DNA from: Lachnospiraceae bacterium
GTDB taxonomy: Bacteria > Bacillota > Clostridia > Lachnospirales > Lachnospiraceae
DNA: 64,000 bases
Direction of reading: 5' to 3'
Assembly: GCA_902363665.1 (NCBI GenBank)
Contig: CABJAW010000021.1
Location: 1 to 64,000 of the forward strand
Below, in pieces: positions 43,242 through 51,579 of the stretch (the stretch's first letter is position 1; every line of letters starts with the position of its first letter). Both the position numbers and the translations under genes were made by a program. Below the pieces are notes generated by a model. It searched no databases. It was not told where the DNA came from and saw only the letters and a list, made by a program, of their open reading frames with translations.

Positions 43242-44089
43242 ACCTTTTCTCCTTTCACCGCCATATAGACCATCTCATCCACAGAGCCTTTCTCCGCGAC
43301 CATCTTCGGATAATTTTCCTGATAGAACCTTCGCTCACTTGTCAGTGCGCTGACGCCCCACGGTTCCTTCTTCCAACGCAGAATCCAGCTTTTGTCAATC
43401 GACTGCCACGTCGCCTCATCCATTTTCAAAAGCCCGTACTGATCCAGCAGCACATCCATCTCCTCATGAAGCGCGATCTTTCCGTCATCGATCAGATACA
43501 AATCGTCACAAAGTCCCTCCAGATCGGACGAAATATGGGAGCTGATCAGAATCCCCCGTCCTTCCTGCTCCATGTAGCTGCGCAGCAGATCCAGGATCGT
43601 CTCTCTCGCCACCACATCAAGCCCGGCAGTCGGTTCGTCCAGAATCAAAAGCCGTGCTTTGTAGCTCAGCGCCAGAAGCACTTTCAGCTTCGCCCTCATT
43701 CCGGTCGAAAACTCCGTAATCTTTCGATCAAGCGGAATCGCAAGCCTGCGGCACTGCTCCTGAAACCAGTTTCTGTCAAATGCATCATACAGGCTTTCCA
43801 TAATCCCACAGACCTGTTTTCCCGTCAGCGCGCCGCAAAAGGTGCTGCCCGACAGTACCACGCCGACCTGCTGTTTCCGCTTTGGCGAATCAATCGGACC
43901 GTCCTGCCCGAGAAGCCGCATCGTGCCGCCCTCCGTGTGAATCAGTCCCAGCATCGCCTTAAACGTCGTACTTTTCCCAGCGCCATTTTTTCCGACCACT
44001 CCGGTGATTCGCCCTTCCTTCAGCTGCATTGTGACGTCCAGCTGAAACGCTCCATAGCTCTTTTTTACCCCTTTTAGTTCTGCCAGCAT
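43238..44089 (-). CDS. ABC transporter ATP-binding protein (YtrB-like)
   Basis: A 283-residue ATPase. Walker A is GKNGAGKST at about residues 34-42. The signature region is the non-canonical EFSTGMRAKLKVLLAL usual in this family. Walker B is [14 protein letters not shown] and the switch is ISSHISSDLEGL. The last 80 residues are a family-specific extension. It energises the ABC-2 permease encoded next and lies 3 bases after the GntR gene, so it is controlled by that regulator. Confidence 0.9.
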   Translation of the reverse strand: MLAELKGVKKSYGAFQLDVTMQLKEGRITGVVGKNGAGKSTTFKAMLGLIHTEGGTMRLLGQDGPIDSPKRKQQVGVVLSGSTFCGALTGKQVCGIMESLYDAFDRNWFQEQCRRLAIPLDRKITEFSTGMRAKLKVLLALSYKARLLILDEPTAGLDVVARETILDLLRSYMEQEGRGILISSHISSDLEGLCDDLYLIDDGKIALHEEMDVLLDQYGLLKMDEATWQSIDKSWILRWKKEPWGVSALTSERRFYQENYPKMVAEKGSVDEMVYMAVKGEKV

Positions 44090-44092
44090 CGA

Positions 44093-44464
44093 TTATTCCT
44101 CCATAATCAAATTGAATAAGGTTCGGATCTCCTCGTCGGTCAGCCCTCGCATTCTTCCTTTTTGGACTGCCTCCTCCAGATCTGCCTCTGTCTCTTTCTG
44201 CCGCGCTTCTTTCATCTGACTCTGGCTTGCCTCGGATACGAAGCTGCCCTTTCCGTGAACGGTCACGATCAGCCCTTCCTCTTCGAGAAGATCGTACGCC
44301 TTCTTTACGGTCAGGGCGCTGATTTTCAGGTCTTTCGCCAGCGCGCGCACCGATGGGAGCACAGCTCCTTTTTCCAGGGTCCCGTCAATAATCTGAGCCT
44401 TGATCTGCGCAATGATCTGCTCATAGATCGGGTCCATGGACATGTGATTGATGATCATATTCAT
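44093..44464 (-). CDS. GntR-family repressor, YtrA subfamily
   Basis: A 123-residue regulator. The start ATG at 44464 (MNMIINHMSMDPIYEQI) follows AGGAGG. The winged-helix domain has GTLEKGAVLPSVRALAKDLK and ALTVKKAYDLLEEEGLI, ending with VHGKGSFVS. The short C-terminal helical tail, without a ligand domain, defines the YtrA group. Such proteins repress their own operon with an ABC transporter, and the promoter just upstream overlaps a dyad that could be its operator. Confidence 0.88.
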   Translation of the reverse strand: MNMIINHMSMDPIYEQIIAQIKAQIIDGTLEKGAVLPSVRALAKDLKISALTVKKAYDLLEEEGLIVTVHGKGSFVSEASQSQMKEARQKETEADLEEAVQKGRMRGLTDEEIRTLFNLIMEE

Positions 44465-44490
44465 AGTGTTTGGCCTCCTGCTATGCAAAC

Positions 44491-44519
44491 AGTATATAAC
44501 AGCATGGTACTGTTGTCAA
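44491..44519 (-). promoter_or_regulatory. Promoter and likely operator of the GntR-ABC operon
   Basis: On the minus strand TTGACA (44514-44519), a 17-base spacer and TATACT (44491-44496) form a near-consensus promoter. The spacer carries the dyad AACAG-N7-CTGTT, and related AACAGT/ACTGTT half-sites continue upstream to 44536. This suits a GntR-type dimer blocking RNA polymerase. Confidence 0.75.
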
Positions 44520-44700
44520 CTGTTTTATACTGTTATATACGAAAATGAAGATTAGTCTCCTCTTTAACTGGCTCAACCGAAAAAAATGGAGACAGCATTT
44601 TTCACTGTCTCCATAATTCCGGCTTTTCCTTTCAAACGTTCCTGCCGCATCCGGCCCCGCTCATAAACGCAATTCTTTCCTAAAAATAAGATGTGCAATC

Positions 44701-44739
44701 TCATAAGATGGAACCCGCTTGTGGGCGGATTCCTTATGA
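44701..44739 (+). repeat. Hairpin block related to the dispersed repeats
   Basis: TCATAAGATGGAACCCGC pairs with GCGGATTCCTTATGA, a diverged form of the CATAAGG...CCCGCAAGCGGG...CCTTATG hairpin at the end of copy C. It follows the MerR gene's stop by 30 bases on the minus strand and may serve as its transcript end. Confidence 0.5.
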
Positions 44740-44771
44740 ACCTGTTAGATTGAGGGAATGATTTTTCCCAT

Positions 44772-45194
44772 TCAGGTCTCTGCTCCTCCGATCCTGTCCA
44801 CCAGCAGACATTTCCGGTCATCATCCCACGAAAGCGTCCCTGTTTTCATCGCTTCTTCGTAGCGTGAGATCTTGTAGGACAGATGGGACATCGTAGCTTC
44901 CAGCTGCTCCTTCTGCTTTTTGAGCAGCTCCATCTGGTTTTGCAGCAGCTCAAGCCGCGCCGGAATCGTCTCATCGCCCTCCTGATAAAGCCGGAGATAC
45001 TCGATCATTGCCTCCATCGGAAGTCCGGCCTTTCTCATGCAGAGCGCCAGCTCCAGCCACCGCAGGTCCTCTTCCTGATAATCACGGATTCCGCCGCTCG
45101 TGCGGTGCACCTCCGGGATCATCCTTACCCGCTCATAATAGCGCAGAGTATCCTGTGTCAGGTGATACCGCTCCGCCACTTCCTTTATTGTCAT
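44772..45194 (-). CDS. MerR-family transcriptional regulator
   Basis: A 140-residue regulator. The N-terminal MerR HTH is MTIKEVAERYHLTQDTLRYYERVRMIP, wing DYQEEDLRWLELALCMRKAGLPMEAM, followed by the dimerising coiled coil (LELLQNQMELLKKQKEQLEATM). The C-terminus is short, with one Cys, so it is not a typical metal sensor. Such regulators often control aldo-keto reductases and cupin/carboxymuconolactone decarboxylase genes. Here a cupin remnant, a decarboxylase-like gene and an intact cupin lie directly upstream in the same direction. Confidence 0.88.
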   Translation of the reverse strand: MTIKEVAERYHLTQDTLRYYERVRMIPEVHRTSGGIRDYQEEDLRWLELALCMRKAGLPMEAMIEYLRLYQEGDETIPARLELLQNQMELLKKQKEQLEATMSHLSYKISRYEEAMKTGTLSWDDDRKCLLVDRIGGAET

Positions 45195-45219
45195 ACATTT
45201 ACCTCATGATCTCAGCGCT

Positions 45220-45503
45220 TTACTTCAGTACGCCGTACTGCTCGTCGCTCACTGCTTCCAGCCACTCGTTGGAACCATCCACACCCGGTACCTCGATTGC
45301 AAGATGTGAGAACCATGAATCCGGTGCAGCTCCATGCCAGTGCTTTACACCCTCCGGAATATTGATGCAGTCGCCCGGCTTCATTTCAACAGCTTCTTTT
45401 CCCCATTCCTGATAGTAGCCACGTCCTGCTACACAGACCAGAATCTGTCCGCCGCCCTCTTTTGCGTGATGGACATGCCAGTTATTCCTGCATTAAACTG
45501 GAC
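45220..45503 (-). pseudogene. Broken cupin gene, 5' truncated and frameshifted
   Basis: From NNWHVHHAKEGGGQILV to the stop at 45220, the minus strand encodes the C-terminal two thirds of a cupin closely resembling the intact one at 45960-46382 (shared GRGYYQE, KHWHGAAPDSWF, SNEWLE). Upstream, VQFNAG continues the homology in another frame, so one base is missing near 45494. Beyond 45503 no cupin sequence is found. The first third, including the start codon, is therefore lost. Confidence 0.75.
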
Positions 45504-45594
45504 TCCCTATTCGCAATCCCTTGTAGTTACTGGCTTTAACGGCATACACGTCTGTGCTTTGTGCGAACTTTTCGTGACGAGCAGTTTTGCCAGG

Positions 45595-45933
45595 TTATTC
45601 CTCTGTTTCGTCCTCGTTCCAAACCTCTTTTGCAAGGTTGAACACTGCCCAGCCTTTTGGCCAGCCTGCATAGAATGCTACGTGGGTGATAATCGCTGCG
45701 ATTTCTTTCTGCGTTACCCCATGATCCTTGGCATTCTGTAAATGGAATTTCAAAGAGGAATCTGTGATTCCCTGTGCCATCAGTGCTACGACTGTGATGA
45801 TACTTCTTGTTTTTAAATCAATATCTTCGTTATTCCAGTTCTCTCCGAACAGAACGTCATCGTTAAAATGTGCAAACTCCGGGGCAAATGTTCCCAGAGC
45901 ATTTCTTCCCGCTGTCTGTGTGATCTTTGCCAT
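45595..45933 (-). CDS. Carboxymuconolactone decarboxylase-family protein
   Basis: A 112-residue all-helical protein of the AhpD/CMD fold. The motif block ITVVALMAQGITDSSLKFHLQNAKDHGVTQKEI with the following HVAFYAGWPKGW matches the family. It lacks the CxxC of AhpD, so it is not a peroxidase partner of that type. It sits between two cupin sequences, as these families are commonly paired. Its substrate is unknown. About 27 bases separate it from the upstream intact cupin, so co-transcription is likely. Confidence 0.88.
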   Translation of the reverse strand: MAKITQTAGRNALGTFAPEFAHFNDDVLFGENWNNEDIDLKTRSIITVVALMAQGITDSSLKFHLQNAKDHGVTQKEIAAIITHVAFYAGWPKGWAVFNLAKEVWNEDETEE

Positions 45934-45959
45934 GATACTAAACCTCCGTCTTTCTTGCT

Positions 45960-46382
45960 TTATGGTAATTTGTTATACTCTTCTTCCGGTAAAAACTCCA
46001 GCCATTCGTTGGAAGCTCCCTCTGCTGGAACTTCAACAGCCAGATGCTGGAACCAGCTGTCTTTCGCTGCCCCGTGCCAGTGTTTTACTTCTGGTGAAAT
46101 ATTTACTACATCTCCAGCTTTCAATTCACGAGCTGGTTTTCCTTCTTCCTGGTACCATCCTCTTCCACCAGTAACCAGAAGGATCTGTCCACCTTTATGA
46201 TGGATGTGGTATGCATTGATTGTTCCCGGAGCGAAAGTAACCAGACCAACTGGTACTTTCTCTGTTGTAAGCATATTCAAATAGCATTCACCTGTAAAAT
46301 ACTTTGCGAATGCTACGTTTTCTTCACCGATTGGAAATACGTTACCTCCACCTAAGTCTTTTTTCATCTGTTCGATATCCAT
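45960..46382 (-). CDS. Cupin-domain protein
   Basis: A 140-residue cupin. The metal-binding motif is HIHHKGGQILLVTGGRGWYQEEG with a second His in PEVKHWHGAAKDSWFQHLAVE, the order seen in small mononuclear cupins linked to carboxymuconolactone decarboxylases. GGAGGAA precedes the ATG. It is the first gene of the cluster with the CMD-like protein, followed downstream by the broken cupin and MerR regulator. It may modify small aromatic or carbonyl compounds; this is inference from neighbours. Confidence 0.87.
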   Translation of the reverse strand: MDIEQMKKDLGGGNVFPIGEENVAFAKYFTGECYLNMLTTEKVPVGLVTFAPGTINAYHIHHKGGQILLVTGGRGWYQEEGKPARELKAGDVVNISPEVKHWHGAAKDSWFQHLAVEVPAEGASNEWLEFLPEEEYNKLP

Positions 46383-46604
46383 AAAAAATTCCTCCTTGCT
46401 CTTTTTATTTTATGATACAACCTGAAGTAAGCTCTAGGTCAATAGATTTTGCAACTTTTTACATAAAGTTCATAATTTTTCTGTGACAGTTTGCATTTCA
46501 GGTACACTCTATTTCTTATCGGTATCATCATACTCCCATATTGCTTTCTATGTCCAATACCTATTATTATGGGTTGCTTAATGCCTTTTAAGCATAATCT
46601 GTTT

Positions 46605-46668
46605 CTATATCACAATGCAAAACAGATCTGCTGTATTCTGGCAGACCTACTTTGCATTATGATATAGC
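46605..46668 (-). terminator. Long inverted repeat at the end of the recombinase operon
   Basis: CTATATCACAATGCAAA pairs with TTTGCATTATGATATAG with inner arms AGATCTGCT/GGCAGACCT. It abuts the TnpC-like stop codon at 46669. It could terminate the recombinase transcript or mark the element's end. The rest of 46383-46604 is AT-rich and holds no gene. Confidence 0.5.
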
Positions 46669-47052
46669 TTAAATCTGTTTGATAAGATTCAACTCTTTCT
46701 TGGATAGTGCTTTTTTTAACTTCTGGTTTTCCTTTATTAGATTCTCATTTTCGCTTTTCAGTTTCTGTAGCTGTTGCCGGAGCAGATTCATTTCCGCTTC
46801 CATCGCCTGACTGATAATGTTTCTCCTTGGATCCACCATACCAGCCTGCTGTTCCATTGCTGCATCAATCTCACCTCTTACAATCGGATTCTTGTAAAAG
46901 AATCCTCTAGATAAACCAGTCTTTTGCATCAGTGCTGGTACGGACACCTTTTCTCTCTCCAACACCATTGTCCGTATTGTCAGGACTGCCCGTTCCACTT
47001 TTTCTTCGCTCTTTCTTTTATTCAATTCCAGCATCTTGTCGTATTTGCTCAT
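46669..47052 (-). CDS. Tn554 TnpC-like protein
   Basis: A 127-residue protein. The start ATG at 47052 (MSKYDKMLELNKRKSEEK) overlaps the preceding recombinase by 35 bases. An N-terminal HTH region (VSVPALMQKTGLSRGFFYKNP) is followed by a long coiled coil (LLRQQLQKLKSENENLIKEN). This is the layout and length of TnpC of Tn554 (125 residues), which sets the orientation and efficiency of transposition. It is the last gene of the recombinase operon. Confidence 0.8.
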   Translation of the reverse strand: MSKYDKMLELNKRKSEEKVERAVLTIRTMVLEREKVSVPALMQKTGLSRGFFYKNPIVRGEIDAAMEQQAGMVDPRRNIISQAMEAEMNLLRQQLQKLKSENENLIKENQKLKKALSKKELNLIKQI

Positions 47053-48535
47053 ATTCTTCTCCCCATCCGTCCAGACTTGCCAGTATAATCTGTGACATAA
47101 AATTTCTAACTTCTCTTGTTTCATCTGCCATCCGCTGATTGCTCATTTTTCGGTAATATTGGACACTTCGTACTCCCTTATGTCCCAGGAGCTTCGCTAT
47201 CGTCCAGTCATCCACATGGAGTTCCGTTAATTTTACCCCATAGCAGTGCCGGAACATATGCGTTCCAAATCCGAATAAGTTTCCGCTGTCATCCCGGATA
47301 TCTTTTTCATAGATCATTCGAAGCACTTTATCCTGCAAGGTTTGGTAACTGATTGGTCTCTCCGGTTTGTTCTCGTCCGCAAAGATATAAATGCTTTCAG
47401 GATAATGCTCATTTGCATAACTGACTGCCTTTCCAATCAGCTGTGCCAGCTCCCGGCTGATCGGTTTTTCATATCTTCTTGTTTTCGGCTGGTATATGAT
47501 AATCATATCCTGACGGTCATGTTTATAAAGGCAGTCTTTCCGCAAGGTCAGCGTGTCGGAAATTCTGGTTCCAAGCATCTGGTGGATGATCATTGCCCTT
47601 GCTATCTGCTCTTCCATTTTTACAATCTGGGCATTCAGTCTTTTCAGCTCACTGTCCGAATAAGATTTGAATTCTGCTTTCCGTTCTGGCGGAAAATCAG
47701 ATTTTAAAAACAGTTTTGTAAGATGTGGAAAATCATAAATTTTTCCGATTGTTTCCAGCACATTTCGAAGCTTTAGCAGGTCATCCCGGATGCCATTCCC
47801 TCCGTTTGATTCTACCTTGATGTTGATTAAAAATTGTTCTATGATCTCCCGGTCAATCTCTTCGCAGGTGCTGATCTTGGAATGCTTTTCATCCAAATAC
47901 TTTGAAAATTTATTCATTGCGGACAGTTCACGTTTTATACTGCCAAGGGCTTCGGTTTTCAGATGATGGTAAATTGCTTTTTTTACTTCTTCCCGAATAT
48001 CTGGTTGCCGGATTCCTCTGAAATTTAGTGTCTTATGGTTGACAATCGGATTTGTCCGCAGGATAAGCGGAAGCCTTTCCAGATGCCAGATATCCTTTGC
48101 CAGCTCATTGGTTTCTGATCGGTCCAGTGTAAATTCCAGAAGGCTTTCAAAATACCGGATCAGGGCAGCTTTTTCCACCGATTCAGTCTGAATGTTCGTC
48201 ACTTTATGCTTCGTCAAAGCCCTACCGTTTTGTATCATCCACATTTTCAACTGCTTTATCCAGAAGTCTTTTTCTCTGTCAAGCAGGCTGTTTTCCTGAT
48301 GGGATGACTTCTGAAAAAATTCACATAAGCTGTTAAAATAATGCCTTTCCCTTTTTATGGTCAGGATGGATACCTGCGTTCCACGGTAGTAAATGTATTC
48401 GACAAATTCTGTCTGAAGCTGGTTTCCCGGCAGTTTATCCAGATCAAAATATTGTTCCTTATTCAGCTTTTCCTTTTGCTCATCGGTAGCCAGCTTATAA
48501 CATTCCAGTTGTTGGAATTTCAGTTTATTATCCAT
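47018..48535 (-). CDS. Tyrosine recombinase, third of the module
   Basis: A 505-residue phage-integrase-family recombinase. The ATG at 48535 (MDNKLKFQQLECYK) overlaps the upstream recombinase by 8 bases. The catalytic set is present: Arg in LGTRISDTLTLR, His-x-x-Arg in THMFRHCYG, His in LLGHKGVRSVQ and the Tyr in QYYRKM. The N-terminal 300 residues form a large core-binding region. It differs from the other two recombinases in sequence, so it is not a recent duplicate. It probably acts with them as a recombinase trio. Confidence 0.88.
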   Translation of the reverse strand: MDNKLKFQQLECYKLATDEQKEKLNKEQYFDLDKLPGNQLQTEFVEYIYYRGTQVSILTIKRERHYFNSLCEFFQKSSHQENSLLDREKDFWIKQLKMWMIQNGRALTKHKVTNIQTESVEKAALIRYFESLLEFTLDRSETNELAKDIWHLERLPLILRTNPIVNHKTLNFRGIRQPDIREEVKKAIYHHLKTEALGSIKRELSAMNKFSKYLDEKHSKISTCEEIDREIIEQFLINIKVESNGGNGIRDDLLKLRNVLETIGKIYDFPHLTKLFLKSDFPPERKAEFKSYSDSELKRLNAQIVKMEEQIARAMIIHQMLGTRISDTLTLRKDCLYKHDRQDMIIIYQPKTRRYEKPISRELAQLIGKAVSYANEHYPESIYIFADENKPERPISYQTLQDKVLRMIYEKDIRDDSGNLFGFGTHMFRHCYGVKLTELHVDDWTIAKLLGHKGVRSVQYYRKMSNQRMADETREVRNFMSQIILASLDGWGEEYEQIRQDAGIE

Positions 48536-50279
48536 GCTTCTCTCCTTTCTGCATACAGGCAAGCAGGCTGTTTTCCTCTTCCTCAAAGTATGCGTCATTT
48601 TCTTTAGCAATTTTTCTTGGCATATAATCTATATACTGCATGGTCATTTCCTCAAACGTATGTCCCAGATAGTCCCGGATGCTTTGGATTGATACGCCAT
48701 GCTCATAAAAATTGGTTGCTACGGTATGTCGGTAATCATGAGACTTAAAAATATATTCTCCATTCTGTATGCCTATCTGGGAGCAGTATTTTTTCATCTG
48801 CCCCATGAAGGTGCTTTTGGAAAATGCTCCACCTTTCCGATTCCGAAAAATGTATGCTTCTTTTTTGGTAGGGTGCTTTTTCAGATAAACCTGCATCAGA
48901 CGATACAATGTTACCGGAATGGGAACCCTTTTATAATTTTTCATTTTCACCTGGTAGACCTTCATCCAGCAGTCACCATTCTGGATATAATACGCATCCC
49001 CTTTTAAGGTGCAGACCTCACTGATCCGGAGTCCTACACACCAGAGATGTAAAAACATCATTCTCAGGTGTTCAGGAAACTGTGAGAGGTTTTGGATAAT
49101 TTCCATATACACATCCTCTTCCACACTTCTGTCATGGTGGACTGGGATCTGTTTTTCCAAGTAATACGATGCATAAAACGGAACCTTTTTTATATACCCC
49201 TTTACTTCCAGAAATTTCATAAAAAACTGTATTCCCGAAACATTGGTATTAAATGTCTTTGCTCCCATAGCACCATTCTGCAAATTCTTTAAATATACAT
49301 CAATCAGGCTAGCATCACACTTGGTAACTTCCAGTTCGCTGATCTCCTGCAAAAAATTTCGAATGGTTCGGAATCTTTCGTACACCGTACTGAGCGCCAG
49401 TTCTCCGATTCCAATTTCGTACTTCATATATTCCTGAAGCAGCAATCGATTCTTGGGCTGTAGAACTTCCTGAAATGATATTTTTTCTATACTGTCACTC
49501 TGGTTTATTCTTTCTTTGGCAATACGAAACCGCTCTAAATACCAGATGGTAGCATCCCATCTTGTTTCATCAGTTTCTATAAAAATCACTTTACGGGCAG
49601 TTTCCACAATGCTCTTCAGTCGTTTTCGCCGTTGCTCTTTCTCGACTTTCTGCTTCAGGTAGTCCTGAAATGCTGTTTCCTGTTCCAGCTCCAGAAGCTG
49701 GATATCTGTAATCTGCTCCCGGATGCAAAATTCGTAAAAAAGCTGTAGCCCGGTCAGTTTATATTCCCTCAGTCTGGAAATTTCATAATTCTCCAGAATA
49801 TATTCCAGCACGGTAAAAATCTGACGTTTCAGTTTCTCACTGGCTGCCGCTTTAAAATTCCAGACCATGTTGCTCCGACACCGTACCGTTTCCACACTCT
49901 TTACGATTACAGGATCTGAGTGGTATGGAACAAAAAGTATTTCATTTTTATATTTCCATTCACATTCCCTCTGTCCAGCCGGAGTTTTCATCCGTTCCCG
50001 GATGTACGCCTGCCGTATCCGGTCGAACGTTCCGGTATATCGGTAAATGTAATTTCGCTTTATCAGCGGTGTTATGTATAATTCAAATTTCATTCGCAGT
50101 TCATAATCTATTTCCGAAAGATGTTCTACCATCTCATCTGCCAGAAACAGCAGAATCTGTTCTGTAATGGAACTTCCTGCTTCCTCTTTTGCAAACTCCC
50201 GGATTTCTTTTCGTAGCTGCTCAATCCGCCTGCTCCGTTCTTGTTCTGCCTCTATAAAAGACTGTAAAAACACAGGCAT
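48528..50279 (-). CDS. Tyrosine recombinase, TnpB-like
   Basis: A 583-residue recombinase. The start ATG at 50279 is preceded by AGGAGG at 8 bases. Catalytic residues are Arg in GLRISEVCTLKG, HDYRHTVATN, His in YLGHTFEEMT and the nucleophile Tyr in QYIDYM. The length and long N-terminal domain recall TnpB of Tn554. Its stop overlaps the next recombinase start. It should cut and rejoin DNA at the element ends together with its partners. Confidence 0.88.
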   Translation of the reverse strand: MPVFLQSFIEAEQERSRRIEQLRKEIREFAKEEAGSSITEQILLFLADEMVEHLSEIDYELRMKFELYITPLIKRNYIYRYTGTFDRIRQAYIRERMKTPAGQRECEWKYKNEILFVPYHSDPVIVKSVETVRCRSNMVWNFKAAASEKLKRQIFTVLEYILENYEISRLREYKLTGLQLFYEFCIREQITDIQLLELEQETAFQDYLKQKVEKEQRRKRLKSIVETARKVIFIETDETRWDATIWYLERFRIAKERINQSDSIEKISFQEVLQPKNRLLLQEYMKYEIGIGELALSTVYERFRTIRNFLQEISELEVTKCDASLIDVYLKNLQNGAMGAKTFNTNVSGIQFFMKFLEVKGYIKKVPFYASYYLEKQIPVHHDRSVEEDVYMEIIQNLSQFPEHLRMMFLHLWCVGLRISEVCTLKGDAYYIQNGDCWMKVYQVKMKNYKRVPIPVTLYRLMQVYLKKHPTKKEAYIFRNRKGGAFSKSTFMGQMKKYCSQIGIQNGEYIFKSHDYRHTVATNFYEHGVSIQSIRDYLGHTFEEMTMQYIDYMPRKIAKENDAYFEEEENSLLACMQKGEKHG

Positions 50280-50291
50280 AAAAACCACCTC

Positions 50292-51410
50292 CTATAGCAA
50301 TTCCTCAATCCCATACAGGGAGGAGTGTTTCTCGTAGAATTCCTGGCTGGCATCCAGCAGTTCATCATCCACAATGTCCAGATAATTGATGGTTGTCTGG
50401 ATGTGGCGGTGTCCATAGGCCAGCTGTATCAGTTCCAGCGACCATCCTGCTTTTCTCCGCTCATTTCCAAAGTAATGCCGGAGCATATGAGGCGTGATCT
50501 TAATCCCTGTTTTCTTATCCATTCTTTTTAGCATGGAGTATACTGCTTCCACGTTCATTGGTTTTCCGATATTATCCCCGGAAATATTCACAAACAGGCT
50601 TGTCTGGTGCTGGAGTAGTTTTCGGTACTCTGCGATATACAGATTTAAAAAGCCGAAGGTATCTTTGCTGATCTTCGCACTTCGGTATTCTGCATTCTTT
50701 GCTCTCGCTCCATTTTCATTGTCCTCACGGAAATATACCCGGATTATGTGGTTCTGATAATCAATGTCCTTACTGTAATCAATTCCTAAGATCTCACCGA
50801 TTCGGTAGCCTGTCTCTGCCAGAAGCAGCATGAGAAGCCGATCTCTTATATTGGTACACGCTTTCAAGATTTCCACAATTTCATCTTTCTTTGCTGCTCT
50901 CGCCTTATGCTCTTCCTCTTTTAAATAGCCTTTGAAACTCTTTGATCGTATGCTTTTCTTTACGCCTACTGCATCCACGGCTACAAAATAATTATAGGAC
51001 AGGACTTTCAGCTCCCCGAACTGCTGGTACTCTTCTTCTATAAAAAGATAGAACCTGAACACATCTCTTAAGTATGCGTTGCAGGTTCCATTGTTTGGAG
51101 ATCTGTGATTTTTATCTCTGGTATGCTTCCCGGCTTTCAGCCAGTATAAAAATTCCACAAAGTGATTTGTCTGTTCAACATAAGGCATTTGATATACGTC
51201 TGTCAATTCCTTTTTCTTTTCATGGATGTATTCCAGATAGTACAGGATTGCAAGTGCGGAGCGCCGCACCGTATTCGGTGAACATTTACTCCGTATCTTG
51301 TGCATCAGATATTTGGTTGGAAGCAGGACGATATCCAGTGTTTCCACATCTCTGATAAAGAAATAAACGGTGGAACCCTCTCTTTCTTTTTCCAGTTCAT
51401 ATCGTCTCAT
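50292..51410 (-). CDS. Tyrosine recombinase, TnpA-like
   Basis: A 372-residue recombinase, close to the length of Tn554 TnpA (361). The SAM-like core-binding domain spans about 25-150. Catalytic residues are Arg in TGYRIGEILG, the HMLRHYFG box, His in AYGHRHIQTT and Tyr in NYLDIV. It is the promoter-proximal gene of the operon, ending 12 bases before the TnpB-like gene. About 170 gene-free bases precede it, with a TATACT -10-like box at about 51440. Confidence 0.9.
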   Translation of the reverse strand: MRRYELEKEREGSTVYFFIRDVETLDIVLLPTKYLMHKIRSKCSPNTVRRSALAILYYLEYIHEKKKELTDVYQMPYVEQTNHFVEFLYWLKAGKHTRDKNHRSPNNGTCNAYLRDVFRFYLFIEEEYQQFGELKVLSYNYFVAVDAVGVKKSIRSKSFKGYLKEEEHKARAAKKDEIVEILKACTNIRDRLLMLLLAETGYRIGEILGIDYSKDIDYQNHIIRVYFREDNENGARAKNAEYRSAKISKDTFGFLNLYIAEYRKLLQHQTSLFVNISGDNIGKPMNVEAVYSMLKRMDKKTGIKITPHMLRHYFGNERRKAGWSLELIQLAYGHRHIQTTINYLDIVDDELLDASQEFYEKHSSLYGIEELL

Positions 51411-51579
51411 TCCTGCTCACTTCCTTTCCTCTAACGCTATACACAGTATACCCAACTCATGCCGATAAAGCTATCACAAATACCACCAATTCGGTCAAAA
51501 CCGCTCCTGAAATACCACTAAACTTTTTGTCTTATTTTCTGTCCAGATCTGGGCAGAACCAACAACACCACGGATGTTA

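Noticed and set aside
43112..44077. Plus-strand frame of 321 codons opposite the ABC ATPase and permease
   Set aside because: The minus strand encodes intact Walker A, signature and Walker B motifs; the opposite frame has none and is Pro/Arg/His-rich.
44573..44824. Minus-strand frame of 83 codons after the MerR gene
   Set aside because: It overlaps the MerR 3' end in another frame and runs through the palindromic hairpin; no domain is visible.
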